Below, in pieces: positions 34,101 through 46,100 of a DNA stretch of 64,000 nt. The first letter of the stretch is position 1. Each line of letters starts with the position of its first letter. Under the pieces are notes generated by a model. That model ran no database searches. It was not told the DNA's origin and was given only the letters and a program-made list of their open reading frames with translations. Both the position numbers and the translations under genes were made by a program. The stretch is from Ctenosaura bakeri (Eukaryota > Chordata > Lepidosauria > Squamata > Iguanidae): positions 1 to 64,000 of the forward strand of contig CAOLHI010000927.1 of NCBI GenBank assembly GCA_948474755.1, in the 5' to 3' direction.

Positions 34101-37100
34101 GACATCAGAGAAGAATGGTAAACATCTGGAACCAATTGTGAAAATAGCCACTAACCTTTTGCCAGTTATTTGGGACAAAATAATCATTTTGAAAATGTAA
34201 CCTGAGTATATATAATTTTAGACTCAACATGTCTCCCTGAGTCAAACAAGCCCTTTTTTGATAGTTCAGGTATCTTTCTTGTTTTATAGTTCCTGCTCAT
34301 TTAAAACATCAAAATTGTTTGTCCTGGAGGGTGTCCTGTTGTGTAAGGTCAACCAATGTGAGGAAAAGGGAGATTAATGCTGACTACTGTCATTCACTTT
34401 GGCTTTGCTGAGCTTGACGTCTAACATACATCGTTAGTTATTTGGAAAGCATGACAAGTCTACCTTATAAAAAGTTTACATGTATGGAATTAGTGATTCT
34501 GAGGTTCTCTGTGTATTTATTGACTTAGTTCAAACAGAACTTTAAGGAAAGGAAAACATGGTTTGCAAATGACATGGTTTAAATTCTGTGGGACCCTGCC
34601 TGTGTGTGATAATATTTATCAAGTGAACAGCTGCCAGTGGCACTGTTTACTCAAGTGCAGTCATATTACTGACCTGGTGGCCATAGTCAAATTGTTTGTG
34701 GGTCATATAAAAACAATGACCCAGATCAAAAGTACACCAAGGAGGCAGGCATGGATCTGTCCTCAACACTGAAGTTATTGGGTTGTGACATTTAAAACAC
34801 CGAAAAATACACACACATGAATGAATGATAAGAGTGAACAGTAAAGCCTCTGCTTGCTGCACTCTTTTGGGAATATGGGTTTGAATGAATGCACAGTTAC
34901 TTTGCTTCTCTTGCTGTTCTGTAGCTGGTAGGAACTAACTAATGGATTTATCTAACCAGAGCCAACTTTCTGAATAAGCTAGAGCAAGTCAGTTGCCTTA
35001 GGATGCAAACAATGGGGACAGCAGTGGTGACCTCCTGGCTGTTCCTCATGAGTTCTTCATCTGTTCTTCTTTCTTGCAAGTCAGATCTATCTATAGACCC
35101 CTAAACAAGCCTTACTTGTGGTGAAGGATGCTGTCCCATCACCAATGCTGAAGATTCAGCTTTTTGTCCCTTTCTGTGGAGTGTGGACAGGGTGCCATCT
35201 TATTCTTTGCCTCACACAAAAAATATCTTGGGTCAGCCCTGCTCCAAAGAGTAACAGATATAAACTGTATCTTTCCCTTCTAAGGTTAATTACAGCATGG
35301 AAAATATGTGGCTCAAGATGTGGTTGTTCTTCAGTTCCCATCATCCCTGAACATTGTTTATGCTGACTAAGACTGATGGGAGTTGTAGTGCAGAAGTACC
35401 TGAAAGGACGACATGTTCCTCACTCCTAGTTGATGCCATCAGATAATCCCTTTCTAGGCTGTTGTGCCAATTCTTCACTGTGTGTAGATAATGCAAATCA
35501 AGTGAGCATCTACACTTCTGCTTCTTCTACATAATTTTCTCTGCTTCTGGAAAACATGGTAGTTCTTACAACAGGTTCTGTGTTGTTCTTGTTTGCTTTA
35601 AACAAGCTTCTCATACCAAATGTCAGGCTTGTGTGGCATCATTGCAGAATACACATAGCACTCTTTCTCATGACAGTTTTGTACCATTTCCTGAATATAA
35701 ATTGATCCAAGACACTGAAAGGGTATTTGCATTTGCTATGTGAGTCTGAGACCTAAACGTTGAGATCTGGTGTTTCTTTATCCTGGTCAGGACTTTATAT
35801 ATGAATAAAGTTAGAAAATGGCCAGAAATGTGAGAGGAAATCCTGTTTTCCAAAAATTTGGGTCTCTGATATTACATAAAAATTTATGGGTGTTAGCTAT
35901 TTCTGCCTTATTTTTTCCTGTGTGGGTTGTATTTTTTATAAATGGAGGTAGAAAAATGCAGCATGATATGTGGCCTTAATGTTTTAACAGAGCTTGGGAA
36001 AGTTATCTTTTTGGGCTGAAGTTCCCAAAACCCATATGGCATGGCTATTAGCTATGGTAAATGAAGATTGTTGGAGCTATAGTCCAAAAAGTAACTTCTC
36101 TAAGCACTGGATTTGTAAGTGCACTGGGTAAATACAGTTTCTTCAGTTGGCTCACTGAGACTATCATTCATGCCATACCTGGAGATTTCCTTCTAACATG
36201 ATGTTGTTAAGTTAGTTTTTAATAGAAACAGTACCATTTTGCAAGCCAGCATGGTATAGTGGTTTAAATGTTGGATGACTCTGAAGACCAGGTTTCAAAT
36301 CCCTGCTCAGCCATGGAAACTAACCAGGTGACCTTGGGCAAATCACACACTCTCAGCCTCAGAGGAATCTTGCCAAGAAAACCCCATGATTCAAGTTATT
36401 TGCAACTCGGGGGTTGCCATGAGTTGCAAATAACTTGAAGGCACACAATAACAAATAATATTTGAATAATATTTGTATAGAAAGAGGGTTAGGGATAGAG
36501 AGGGAGGAAAGACAGAGTATATTTTATTAGTCCTGGTTTTGGGAAAGAGGTAGTGTATAAATAGATATATGTTACTGTGTGCCTTCAAATCATTTCCGGC
36601 TTATGTTGCCCCTAAGATGGACCTATCATGTGGTTTTCTTGACAAGATTTGTTGAGAGGTGGTTAGCCTTGCCTTCCTCAAAAGTGCATATGAGCTGCCC
36701 AAGGTCACTCAGTGAGTTTCTGTGGCTCCACAGAGATTTCAACCCTGTCTCTCAGTGTCCTAGTTCAACGCTCAAACCACAATGCCGTATTGGTTCTGAC
36801 AGATATAAATGGTAGATAGATGTAAATATAGATATAGATAAGGTTGGATATAAAGATTAGATAAAATTTTCTTTATTAATAGCCAATCTGTTCCCCCAGA
36901 CCAGCAGCAGGAACCCAGTAAGTTACCTCGCATGAGGTCAGACTTTTCAGAACAGCAGTAATACGTAGAGCTGCTTTACACTAGATCTAGTTGTTGGTCC
37001 ATCAAGTGTGGTACTGTCTACACTGGCAGGAGCTGTTTCAGTCTCTCTTGTCACTTGCTGCTTGATCGTCCTTACAGCTGCAGATGCCAGGGATTGCAAC

Positions 37101-40100
37101 TGAAACTTGTTGCTAGTCAAGATCCTTGAGCTATGCTTCCTCCTGTTGTATTCCTGTGGACCAGATTTCCCCAACATGGTGCCTCCCAGATATTTTGTAC
37201 TACAGTTCTCATAAATCCCAACCAGCAGGGTCAGCAATTAGGATTGATGGAAGCTGTAGTATAGAACATCTGGAAGGGACTGGGTTGGGAGAGGATGCAG
37301 ACAGATCCTATAAGCTAATCAGTTCTGTCACGTTTATTGTATGGAAGTAATTTTTAAGATGCTGCATGAAAAACCACAGCGTAAAACCTAAATAACACAG
37401 ATTAAAAATTCACAGGTTCCTGCTTTCTCCGTACGGATCAGCTGGATGGTGAAACAGACTGGAAGTTACGCCTGCCAGTCAGCTGTACTCAGAGGTTACC
37501 CACGGCTTCAGTATGTACAGTTTTTTAACTTCCAGCTGGTGGATGTTTTAAATCTTTAAAAACTGAACCATAACTAAAAACCAAGGTTAGACTTCTCTTG
37601 GGAATCTCTTCTGCACCAGCTGTCTTGAAATGAATGGAAGTTGGGCAAGAGTTTTTCAGTAATTTGTCATTGTTTCAATCAGTGTTTAGATCAGGAGTGG
37701 TAAACAGTCAGGCACTTCAGATATTGCTGGACTGTAACTCCCAGCATTCTTCACCACTAGCTATGGTGGCTAGGGCTGGTGGGACTTGCAGTGAACAACA
37801 TCAGGACTGTCACAGGATTTGTACCTTGGCTTAGACGCTTAGATGTCAGGATAAGATTAATAAAATAAGAAATAAACATAAAAAATAATATTAATATTAA
37901 TATTTAATATTAATATTTTTTAATTTTTAAAATTAAAAAATAAGGTGTTTTCTTTTCATCTGTACAACACCAATAGCAGGAACTCCTTTTTTTTTCTGGA
38001 GAAAGCCATGTTCTATCAAGGATAATCTGTCAAGGGCTCTTCTTAGCAGTGAGCAGAGATGGAACCAACAATGGGTTGGCTATGTGCGGGTATTTTCTCC
38101 CCCTCCACACACTTCCATTTTTCTTCTTCCCCTCTTCCTCCCTGTACTGAGTAAGGTAGGGATGTTAATATTTAACTGTTTCATTCTCAGAAGGAAGGAT
38201 AAGTAATTATCACAATTTTCTCTCTGCTGCAGAGAAAATATTCCTGCGCAGTTCTCACCCAGTATTCACACATCCTATACATGCTTGGGTCCAGGTACTT
38301 GAATGACTGTATCTGTTTTCATAAGCTCATCAGAGTTTTAAGATCTTGTGAAGAGACCCTTCTCTCTCTCTCTCTGGCCACCTGCTGAGGATTGTTTAAT
38401 GGGAGCAAGGGGTAGGGCCTTATTGGTGGTTGCTCCAAGACTTTAGAACTCCCTCCTTATAGAGACCAGGTTGGCTCCCTCCTTGGTCTCCTTCTGCACA
38501 GAAATCAAAACATTTTTGTGCATCAGGCTTTTAGAAACTAACTGGGGTGGGTTTTTTCTTGCTGTGTGGTGCTGTTTTTAAGGAATGTATGTAGTCTTTT
38601 AATGAATTTTAATGTTTTAAATATTTAATGTTTCTGACTGATAAATCGTTTGCTTTTTAAATAACTTTTACATTTACAATTTATATTTATAATTTATAAT
38701 ATATTTATATTTATAATTTTTGATGGTTTTAATTCGTATTGTTTTAAAATATGCTGTTATCTGCCTTGAGTTACTGAGAGAAAAGTGAGATAGAAATGAA
38801 TAAAAGATAATAAATAGTAATCATCCCTGAAATATCTCAGGAAATAATTCTGCAGAGAATTACACGTGTGGTTTTTACATGAGATTTGTGAGGTTTGGGG
38901 GCAGCCACCTATGGAGGATTTGGAGGCAAGATTGCTGTTTTTTGTGAAAAGGCAGCAATTTTGCACAACAAAAACCTTGTACAGAAAACAGCAGTCTTGC
39001 ACAATAAAAATGTGTGCCTATTTGTGTTCATGGTTGTTGTTTTTTGGCCAAGATTTATTTTTGTGTGAGATTTCTATGTTGTGTAACATCGCTGGTTTTG
39101 TGCAAGATATTTGTTGTGCAAGATTTTTGTTGTTCAGGAGTGCTGGGTTTTGCATAGAAATTGGCAGTCTTGCACAAGCAAACATCATGGCACCGTGAAA
39201 GGGTTTTTTTCCATTTCTCTCTCTCTCTCTCTCTCTCTTTTGCTCAAACTCTCACTATTCTTATGCAAATTATTATTATTTCTTCAGAATAATTTTCTAA
39301 ACATTTCAGAAAGTGTGAATACTGGGCAAAAACTGTAAAATTCTCATTGCTGTATTATTCTTCATGACTGGGTTTCCTGAGTGTCAAGAAAATGGCTTCC
39401 TGAGTGTCATTTTTTAGCCAAAAAACAAAGAGTGGCAAATATTGTTTCCGTCCCTAGTTGGGGTATAAATCAGTCTTGCTAAAAGTCCCAATGGTTTGTT
39501 TGGCATAGGGCTGACCAGCCCACTACTCCTTCAATCACTACTGTCTTTTTCAAAGGGGTTTCCCCCCTCTTCTTTCCTTCCTATGTACTCTCCTTCCTTC
39601 CATCTGTTCTTCCTCTGTAGTAGTTGTTGTTGTTATTGTTGTTGTTGTGTGCCTTCAAGTCATTTGTGATTTATGGCAATCCTAAGGTGAATTTATCCTG
39701 GGGTTTTCTGGGCCTGAGTGTGTATAACATACCGAAGGTCACTCAGTGGCTTTTTGTGATTGAGTGGGAAATTGAACCCTGGTCTCCAGCATCATAGTCC
39801 AGTTCTCAAACCACTACACCACGGTGGCTGTCCTGCTCTTCCTCTTGTTCTTGATGTTGTTGTGTGTCTTCAAGTTGTTGCTGACTTATGCAACCTTAAG
39901 GCATGATCTTTGGGTTGCAGGTTGACCAATCCTTCCCTTAGGTCTTCTTTATGAGGTTGAATTCTGGTAAAACAAAAGCTGTGACAATTTTAATACCTCT
40001 TTCACCCTCTCTACAGGACCTTCTTCAGATCCGGTCGTATGTGTACGCAGAGGAGCCGAACATTGACATTCACAATTTTGTTGGGACATTCACTAGAGTA

Positions 40101-43100
40101 AGTGTTTGTTTTGTTGTTAAGGCAAAGACATTTAAAACTGTGTCGTGATCTCCAGGAAGCTCTCAGGCTTGGAGGCAATTTTGACATTCTTTAAGATGGT
40201 GGGTATGTTCACTGTAACGTGTGTCTCATAAAGTGAGAGAGGCAGACATGCCAGTGAATGTCTGTATTCTCTGGGAGGTCTGGAATTTCTTTGTAGTTTT
40301 CTATTTTCCGTTGTGAGAGGAATCTGCCACAAAATGTTGTGGCATAGAATATTCCTATGTACTCCTGAAAGACAAAAAATAATTCTTTTCAGGATGCTCT
40401 ATACAAGGAGTGGGGAAACTGCAACCCAAAGGTTGCATGTGATTCCCATTCCCATTTTTGAGCTAGTGAAGCCTTTCCATATTTTTAAGTATTGGGGAGA
40501 AGTAAAAGTGCATCAACACATCCATGATCATTTGTGAGGGGACCAAAAATAATTCAGGCCTTTTTCTTAGAAAAAAATGTGCAAAGTAGCTCTTAAGAGG
40601 TCTTTTTTTGGGGGGGGGGTAACTCTTTCAGGAGGATAGTGACCCACCTGTGAATGAGAGTTTAAGCATCGAAAATACCCTGTGGGCCAGCACAGTCATT
40701 GCTTCAGGTAAGGACAATGCAACATATGACTTTCTAAAGGGGTATGTTAACAATTTTTTTTTAAAAAAAATGCTTTGTAACTGAAATAATCATCTCTTGT
40801 CATTGGAAATTAGTCTTTAGGGTGAAGTTTTCCACTTGTCCCAACACCACTAGTGAGTTTGAGCTGACATCTAATTACCCCTTGGACATTTATAGATGAG
40901 AAGGCTGTTGGAATTCTAATAACCTTTGGGCAAAGCATCCACTGCTAGAATAGCACTTAATTGCACTCAGTATTGACATTTTAAATCTGTAACAGAAAGG
41001 GTGTCAGAGACATTATAAATGGAAGTGAGGATAAAAGATCTCCATGTAAACATACCCATTCCCACCCCTTGTTTGTGGCTCCGTAGGGGAGCATCTTATG
41101 AAAGCAAGACCAGATGTGTCATCCAGAAGTAGCAAGCAATCAAAGAACTCTCTGATAAGCCCACCCTTTTTTTTTCTTTTTAAAAGACAGAGAGTACTGT
41201 TTTTCTTTTTTCACAGCTGGGCAGTTGATGCATTTCCCTCTTTCTGTGTAAGCATCTCTCTTTATATGTCTCTCTCCCCTTCATTTCTTCCCTGTTTTCT
41301 CTCTGCCACCCTTTTCTCTCTCTCATCCTTTTCCCCTCTGTTTATCCCCACCTAATGGGCTGCTGGAGAACAGATAGATAGCTTTTGTGGAGAACTAAAC
41401 TGATGTCTTGCATAGGGCTTTTCAAATTAAGATGCGGGCTACATGAGACTAGCTGAAGCCTGCTGGTAGCCCATCCTAGATTTAAAGGGTGAACCACATA
41501 GATGTTTCATGTGATCTTCACTCAGTTCTTTCTGTTGTGGTCTAGCACTGCTCATCAGAAAAGGGATTAAGTAAATCTTCAAAACAACATGCATTTTGGT
41601 GGGGAGTAACTGCAAGCTGGAGAAAGTATTACACAGTTTCACCAAAGTATGATGTTGAACCAGTGACTTTAACAGACAGCCTTCTGCTGCTGTTCATCAG
41701 GTTGTTGTTGTTGATGGCACTCATTGGAAGAATCCTTGTTGATAGAGAGCCCTCACCTAGAGGCAATGGAATCTTAGAGCTGGAAGGGACCACAAGGACC
41801 ATCTAGTTCAATTCCCTACCATGCAGTAATACACAACTGCAGCCCTTCTGAAAAATGCCCATCCAGCCTTTGTTTAGAGGCGTCCAAAGAAAGTCCTCTG
41901 TGGTGCTCTGTTGAACAGTTCTTACAGTAAAGAAGTTCTCCCTAATTTTTAGGTGGATTATCTTTTCTGGTAACTTGAACCCACTGGTTTATGTTCTAGT
42001 CTCTGGAGCAACAGAAAACAAGCTCCACTTTCTATATGACATCCCTAAAGATGGCTACTATGTCACTTCTCAGTCATCTTTTCAAGCTAATCATACCCAG
42101 CTCCCTTATTCATTCCTCATAAGGTTTGGTTTCCAGACCATCTGCAGATCATCTTGAAACTTAACTGCATGAATATCGGGGGTGGGGGTAGGGGCTTTGT
42201 CAAAATCACCTCTGAGTCATCATTTTGCACTGGTATATGATTAAAGAGGCTTACTCCATTTTAATAGAAAAATGTATATGCAGCAGAGCTTTCCAAACTT
42301 CATGTTGGTGACACTTTTTAGACATGCATCATTTCATGACACAGTAATTTCAGTTTTACTAAGCAAACTGGAGCTTAAGCTAATACTTTGTAACAGCTAC
42401 AGACACATACGTGAATTGTAATAACAAAATGTGTGGGGACACAACATATCTCATGAAAAGCTTTCATATATTTTTAAAAATATATAATTTATAAATATTA
42501 ACATACATTTCCAAGATTGTAGACAATATACCTACACACTTCAGGCAACACACTAATGTGTCGTGGCACACCATTTGGAAAGCCGTGATAAATGGACTCT
42601 TTCCAAATACATTTCTCTAAACATTCAGCTTGAGGAGTTAGCCCGTAGCAAACTGTTGGCATGATGGAATTTATATGGGCTGGGAGTGGACCTGAGTGAA
42701 GTCTCCATTTGTTCCCAAACCCCACCCACTACCAGCCAACCAGGCGGCCTCTGATTGCCTGCTTTCCCATTCTACACCAAGGCCTAGGAAAACAATTTGG
42801 GTTTCTGAGAAAGAGAAACAGCCCTGGTGCCTGGAATGTGGTGCCCATCCTCCCTTTGCTCCCAGCAGCATTATGCAAATTGGCATTCCTGGTGAGTCAG
42901 GAAATGCATTAAAACACAGAAGAAGAAGGAGGAGGAGGAGGAGGAGGAGGAGGAGGAGGGTTTAAAGTTTTATTTACTCTTTTTTTAAGTGTTTGTGGTT
43001 CAGAAGGGTGGGTAGCATGTGGGGAACAAGTTCATCTCCATCTCATTTTTCTCTGGCCCTACTCACTTAACCCCTTGCTTTCTTCCCTCTTTTCTTTGAG

Positions 43101-46100
43101 CCATCTCTGTTTATCCTTTCCTCTGTCTTTCTTTCTCATGGTAGAGTTTACCTTGCTTGGCATTCTGAGCCAAATTTAACTTAAGCCGCTTGCTTCTGGG
43201 ATCTTCCTGTCTGGCTTACCTGGCTGTGAAGAAACGGTGGCCAGTTCTTCTAGCCATAGGCATACAAGCCCTCCTGTCCCTTGATCATGTACAAGCATCT
43301 GATGCATAAATCCTCACTTCTCAGGACACTTTGAATTAGCTGTAGCCAAGCAGTATAAGAGCAGGGTTAAAACTACATGTTGAGGTACCCAACTGACTGG
43401 AACCTCCTAGATATACCTGCCTCAAAAACACTGACTGCACAATCACTGTGTAGCTTAGACAGCATGTGTGTCAACAGGGGAGAAGCACGGGCAACACGCA
43501 TGCGCCAAACAATCTTTTGTGTTGTTGAATGAATGTTGTGTGTTGGAAAATCAGTTTCTAGGTTTTCTTTATGTATCTGTTTAAGTGGAAGTCTGATTTG
43601 GCCACATTTTACCAATACTTAAGGTTTATTTCAGAATGTTCCAGGAGAGCAAATTTATAGTACTATATGCCATAACAAAGTCATACCTCAGGAGAACCTC
43701 TAGGTGGTATCATAACACATATATTTAATAAGAAATTACTTCCAGAAATAATTTGCCTGTTCCAAATACAGCATACGCACTCTCTTATTATATAGGGAAA
43801 TGGACTCACTGCTCATTTGAGCATCATCCTAAAAGTGGGGAAATGCTTAAGCGCTTAGGTTTGCTATTTCCTCTTTGTCTATATAAGAGGGGCAGCATTT
43901 TTAGTGAATCTTCTTTCCCTGGTAGTCTGTTATGAATAGTTGTCATGAAACTGAAGTGCTTTCCTGAGATGGTGCTAGTGGTAAAATAAATAGATTGTTG
44001 GGGGAAAAACAGTAGGGGAGAAAAACTTTGGCTCTCTCTTGGTCTGTATGTTGATCGAAGACATGCTGTTAGCACTTCAAATGGTTTTATCTTGAAGGTC
44101 AGCTGTTTGTTAACTAGAGAAAGGGTCCTGAATTGTAGCACAGTTACCAGATCCTGGAAGATCCTGGAAACTAAGCTGGATCAGTACTGGTTAGTACTTG
44201 AGTGGGAGACTGCCCATGAATTCCAGGTGCTATAGGCTATATTTCAGAGGAAGGATCTCTTAAAACCACATCTTAATGGGATTGCCCTAAGTGGACGTGT
44301 GACTTGAAGGTGCACACACACACACACACACGTACACACCTTGTTTGTAGAATTTTTCCCCTGTGGAGTTTTGCTTGGCTTCCTTTCACAAATCACTTTA
44401 GATGTCCATGTGCTTTTATCCAGGCTTTAAAAAAAATAACTTGCATGAATTATCCCAGTTTTGGAAAATGAATAGAATAGGATTGGTTCTTAATTCTTCC
44501 TCTACTCTATTTCCTAGTGTGTTGTTGACATTTTTATGTGGTGATTTTATGCTATATGTTTTAATACTATTAAAAACTACCTTGGGAGTAGTAATGCTGA
44601 TTTTTTAAAATAAAATGTCATTACTAGATATTCTGTTGGCAGAAAGGTGGCATACAAATAACTCAAATTAAACTATGTTAAGTAATATAGACATAGATTG
44701 TATCCACAGAAAACAAGCTTAAAATAAATAAAATGTCAATACAGGCAATAAAATAAAATATCACTACTAGACATCTTTTGGGGAAAAGGTGGCATACAAA
44801 TAACTCATATTAAACTATATTAAGTAATATAGACATAGATTGTATCCATAGGAAAAGGACTTAATTCTAGGAAGTGGAGATAAGTATCTACTCCTGTTTC
44901 TTAAAGTGACTCACATTTATATGCATAACAATTACCTCTATTGAGTCATGTTTCTTCCTGAGGCTATCAGATAGACAATTAGGATCAATGTCCACATGTT
45001 TGCTTTTTTTTTTCCTTGTAAAAACACTTTTTTTTTTCATTACAGTTTCTTTCTGTCCTGAATCTGAGAGCTCTTGTTTCCACAGGAACGGTTGTAGGAG
45101 TTGTTTTGTACACAGGTCGGGAACTGCGCAGTGTCATGAACACATCAAATCCACGGAGTAAGGTAGCACAATAGATAACTTGGACTTTTTTTTTTTAAAT
45201 CATATTATGAGTGCATAAACCCAGGTTTGTTTCTTAATAGCTAGCTGGAAAGACTCCAATTATAGTTGTGGCTGTCTGTTTGCATGTATGTGTGTTTGTC
45301 ACATGAGCACTTAGATATGTATACAATAATAAGAACAAAAGTTTTTTTAAAAGAGCTGTAGAAACCAAAATAAGATTTGGAATAATATGTATAAACATTA
45401 AACTTGAAGTGCAGTGCAAAATTCTAAAATTTGTAGGTATCCTAAGATTTCATAAATTAGTTAAAATACCTGGAAGTGACTATTTCAAAACTTTGAAATT
45501 TGGAAGATAAATTTGCATCCAGCAATTAATATATATTAAAAAAACAGTCCAAGGTGCATTTAACAATTCTGGATGGTACTGGTACTGCAAGAATGGTAGT
45601 ACTGCCAAAATTAGTTTTGTTGAATTATTTTCATGATGATTGACCTAAAAGTTTGGCGCAATGGCAAAAATCTTAATGAATAAAACATGTCAATAAGATA
45701 AAAGACCACAACTTGCAAAGAACCTGAGGCAAAAGAGATTAGATCAAGGGGAACAGGGAGAGAGCCAAATATACACAGACATTATGAGGCAAATCATTTA
45801 AGATGCATGGTATCATCTCAGAGGAGCTACAAGAAGGCATAGAAACAAGAGGGAAACATCAACAATTAAGTGAAAAAATGTATTCAGAAAGGAAAATAAG
45901 AAAATTAAAATAGATAAATACTCCTTTTTATACACTGTTAAATACTAGGAAGAAATTTTTAAAAATTCAGAAAGATCTCTGTTTCTTCCATTCAAACTGT
46001 ATCCAGATTTCCCTATAAAGATAAAGAAGAACAGTTCGTTAACTGAGGAAAATGTGATTTTATAAAATGTGAAATATTTCATGGTATAAAGATTTCATGG

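Larger units (their letters stand above)
34118..37415 (+). other. ATP9A: ATP9A intron 6
   Basis: 3298 bases. Contents: family-B and family-C palindromic MITEs (about 35331-35430, 35995-36108, 37158-37290) and a pair of tRNA-SINEs in opposite orientation 110 bases apart (36245-36460 plus, 36570-36799 minus). Nothing could be named in 34120-35325 or 35435-35990. Confidence 0.9.
37511..40016 (+). other. ATP9A: ATP9A intron 7
   Basis: 2506 bases, packed with repeats: a family-B MITE (about 37690-37815), an AT-rich inverted repeat (37885-37945), an L2-like LINE 3' end (about 38300-38815), an array-like stretch of TTGTGCAAGA units (about 38935-39190), a TC run (39217-39239) and two minus-strand tRNA-SINE pieces just before exon 8. 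Confidence 0.9.
40708..45085 (+). other. ATP9A: ATP9A intron 9
   Basis: 4378 bases. Contents: a minus-strand CR1 LINE 3' end (about 41757-42150), an AGG trinucleotide run (42920-42960), a 5S-headed SINE with CA tail (44139-44338), and a local direct duplication of about 108 bases (44606-44715 and 44749-44857). Nothing could be named in 40710-41690, 42155-42915 or 42965-44135. Confidence 0.9.

Noticed and set aside
42918..42965. Arginine-rich peptide frame
   Set aside because: It is a translated AGG microsatellite.
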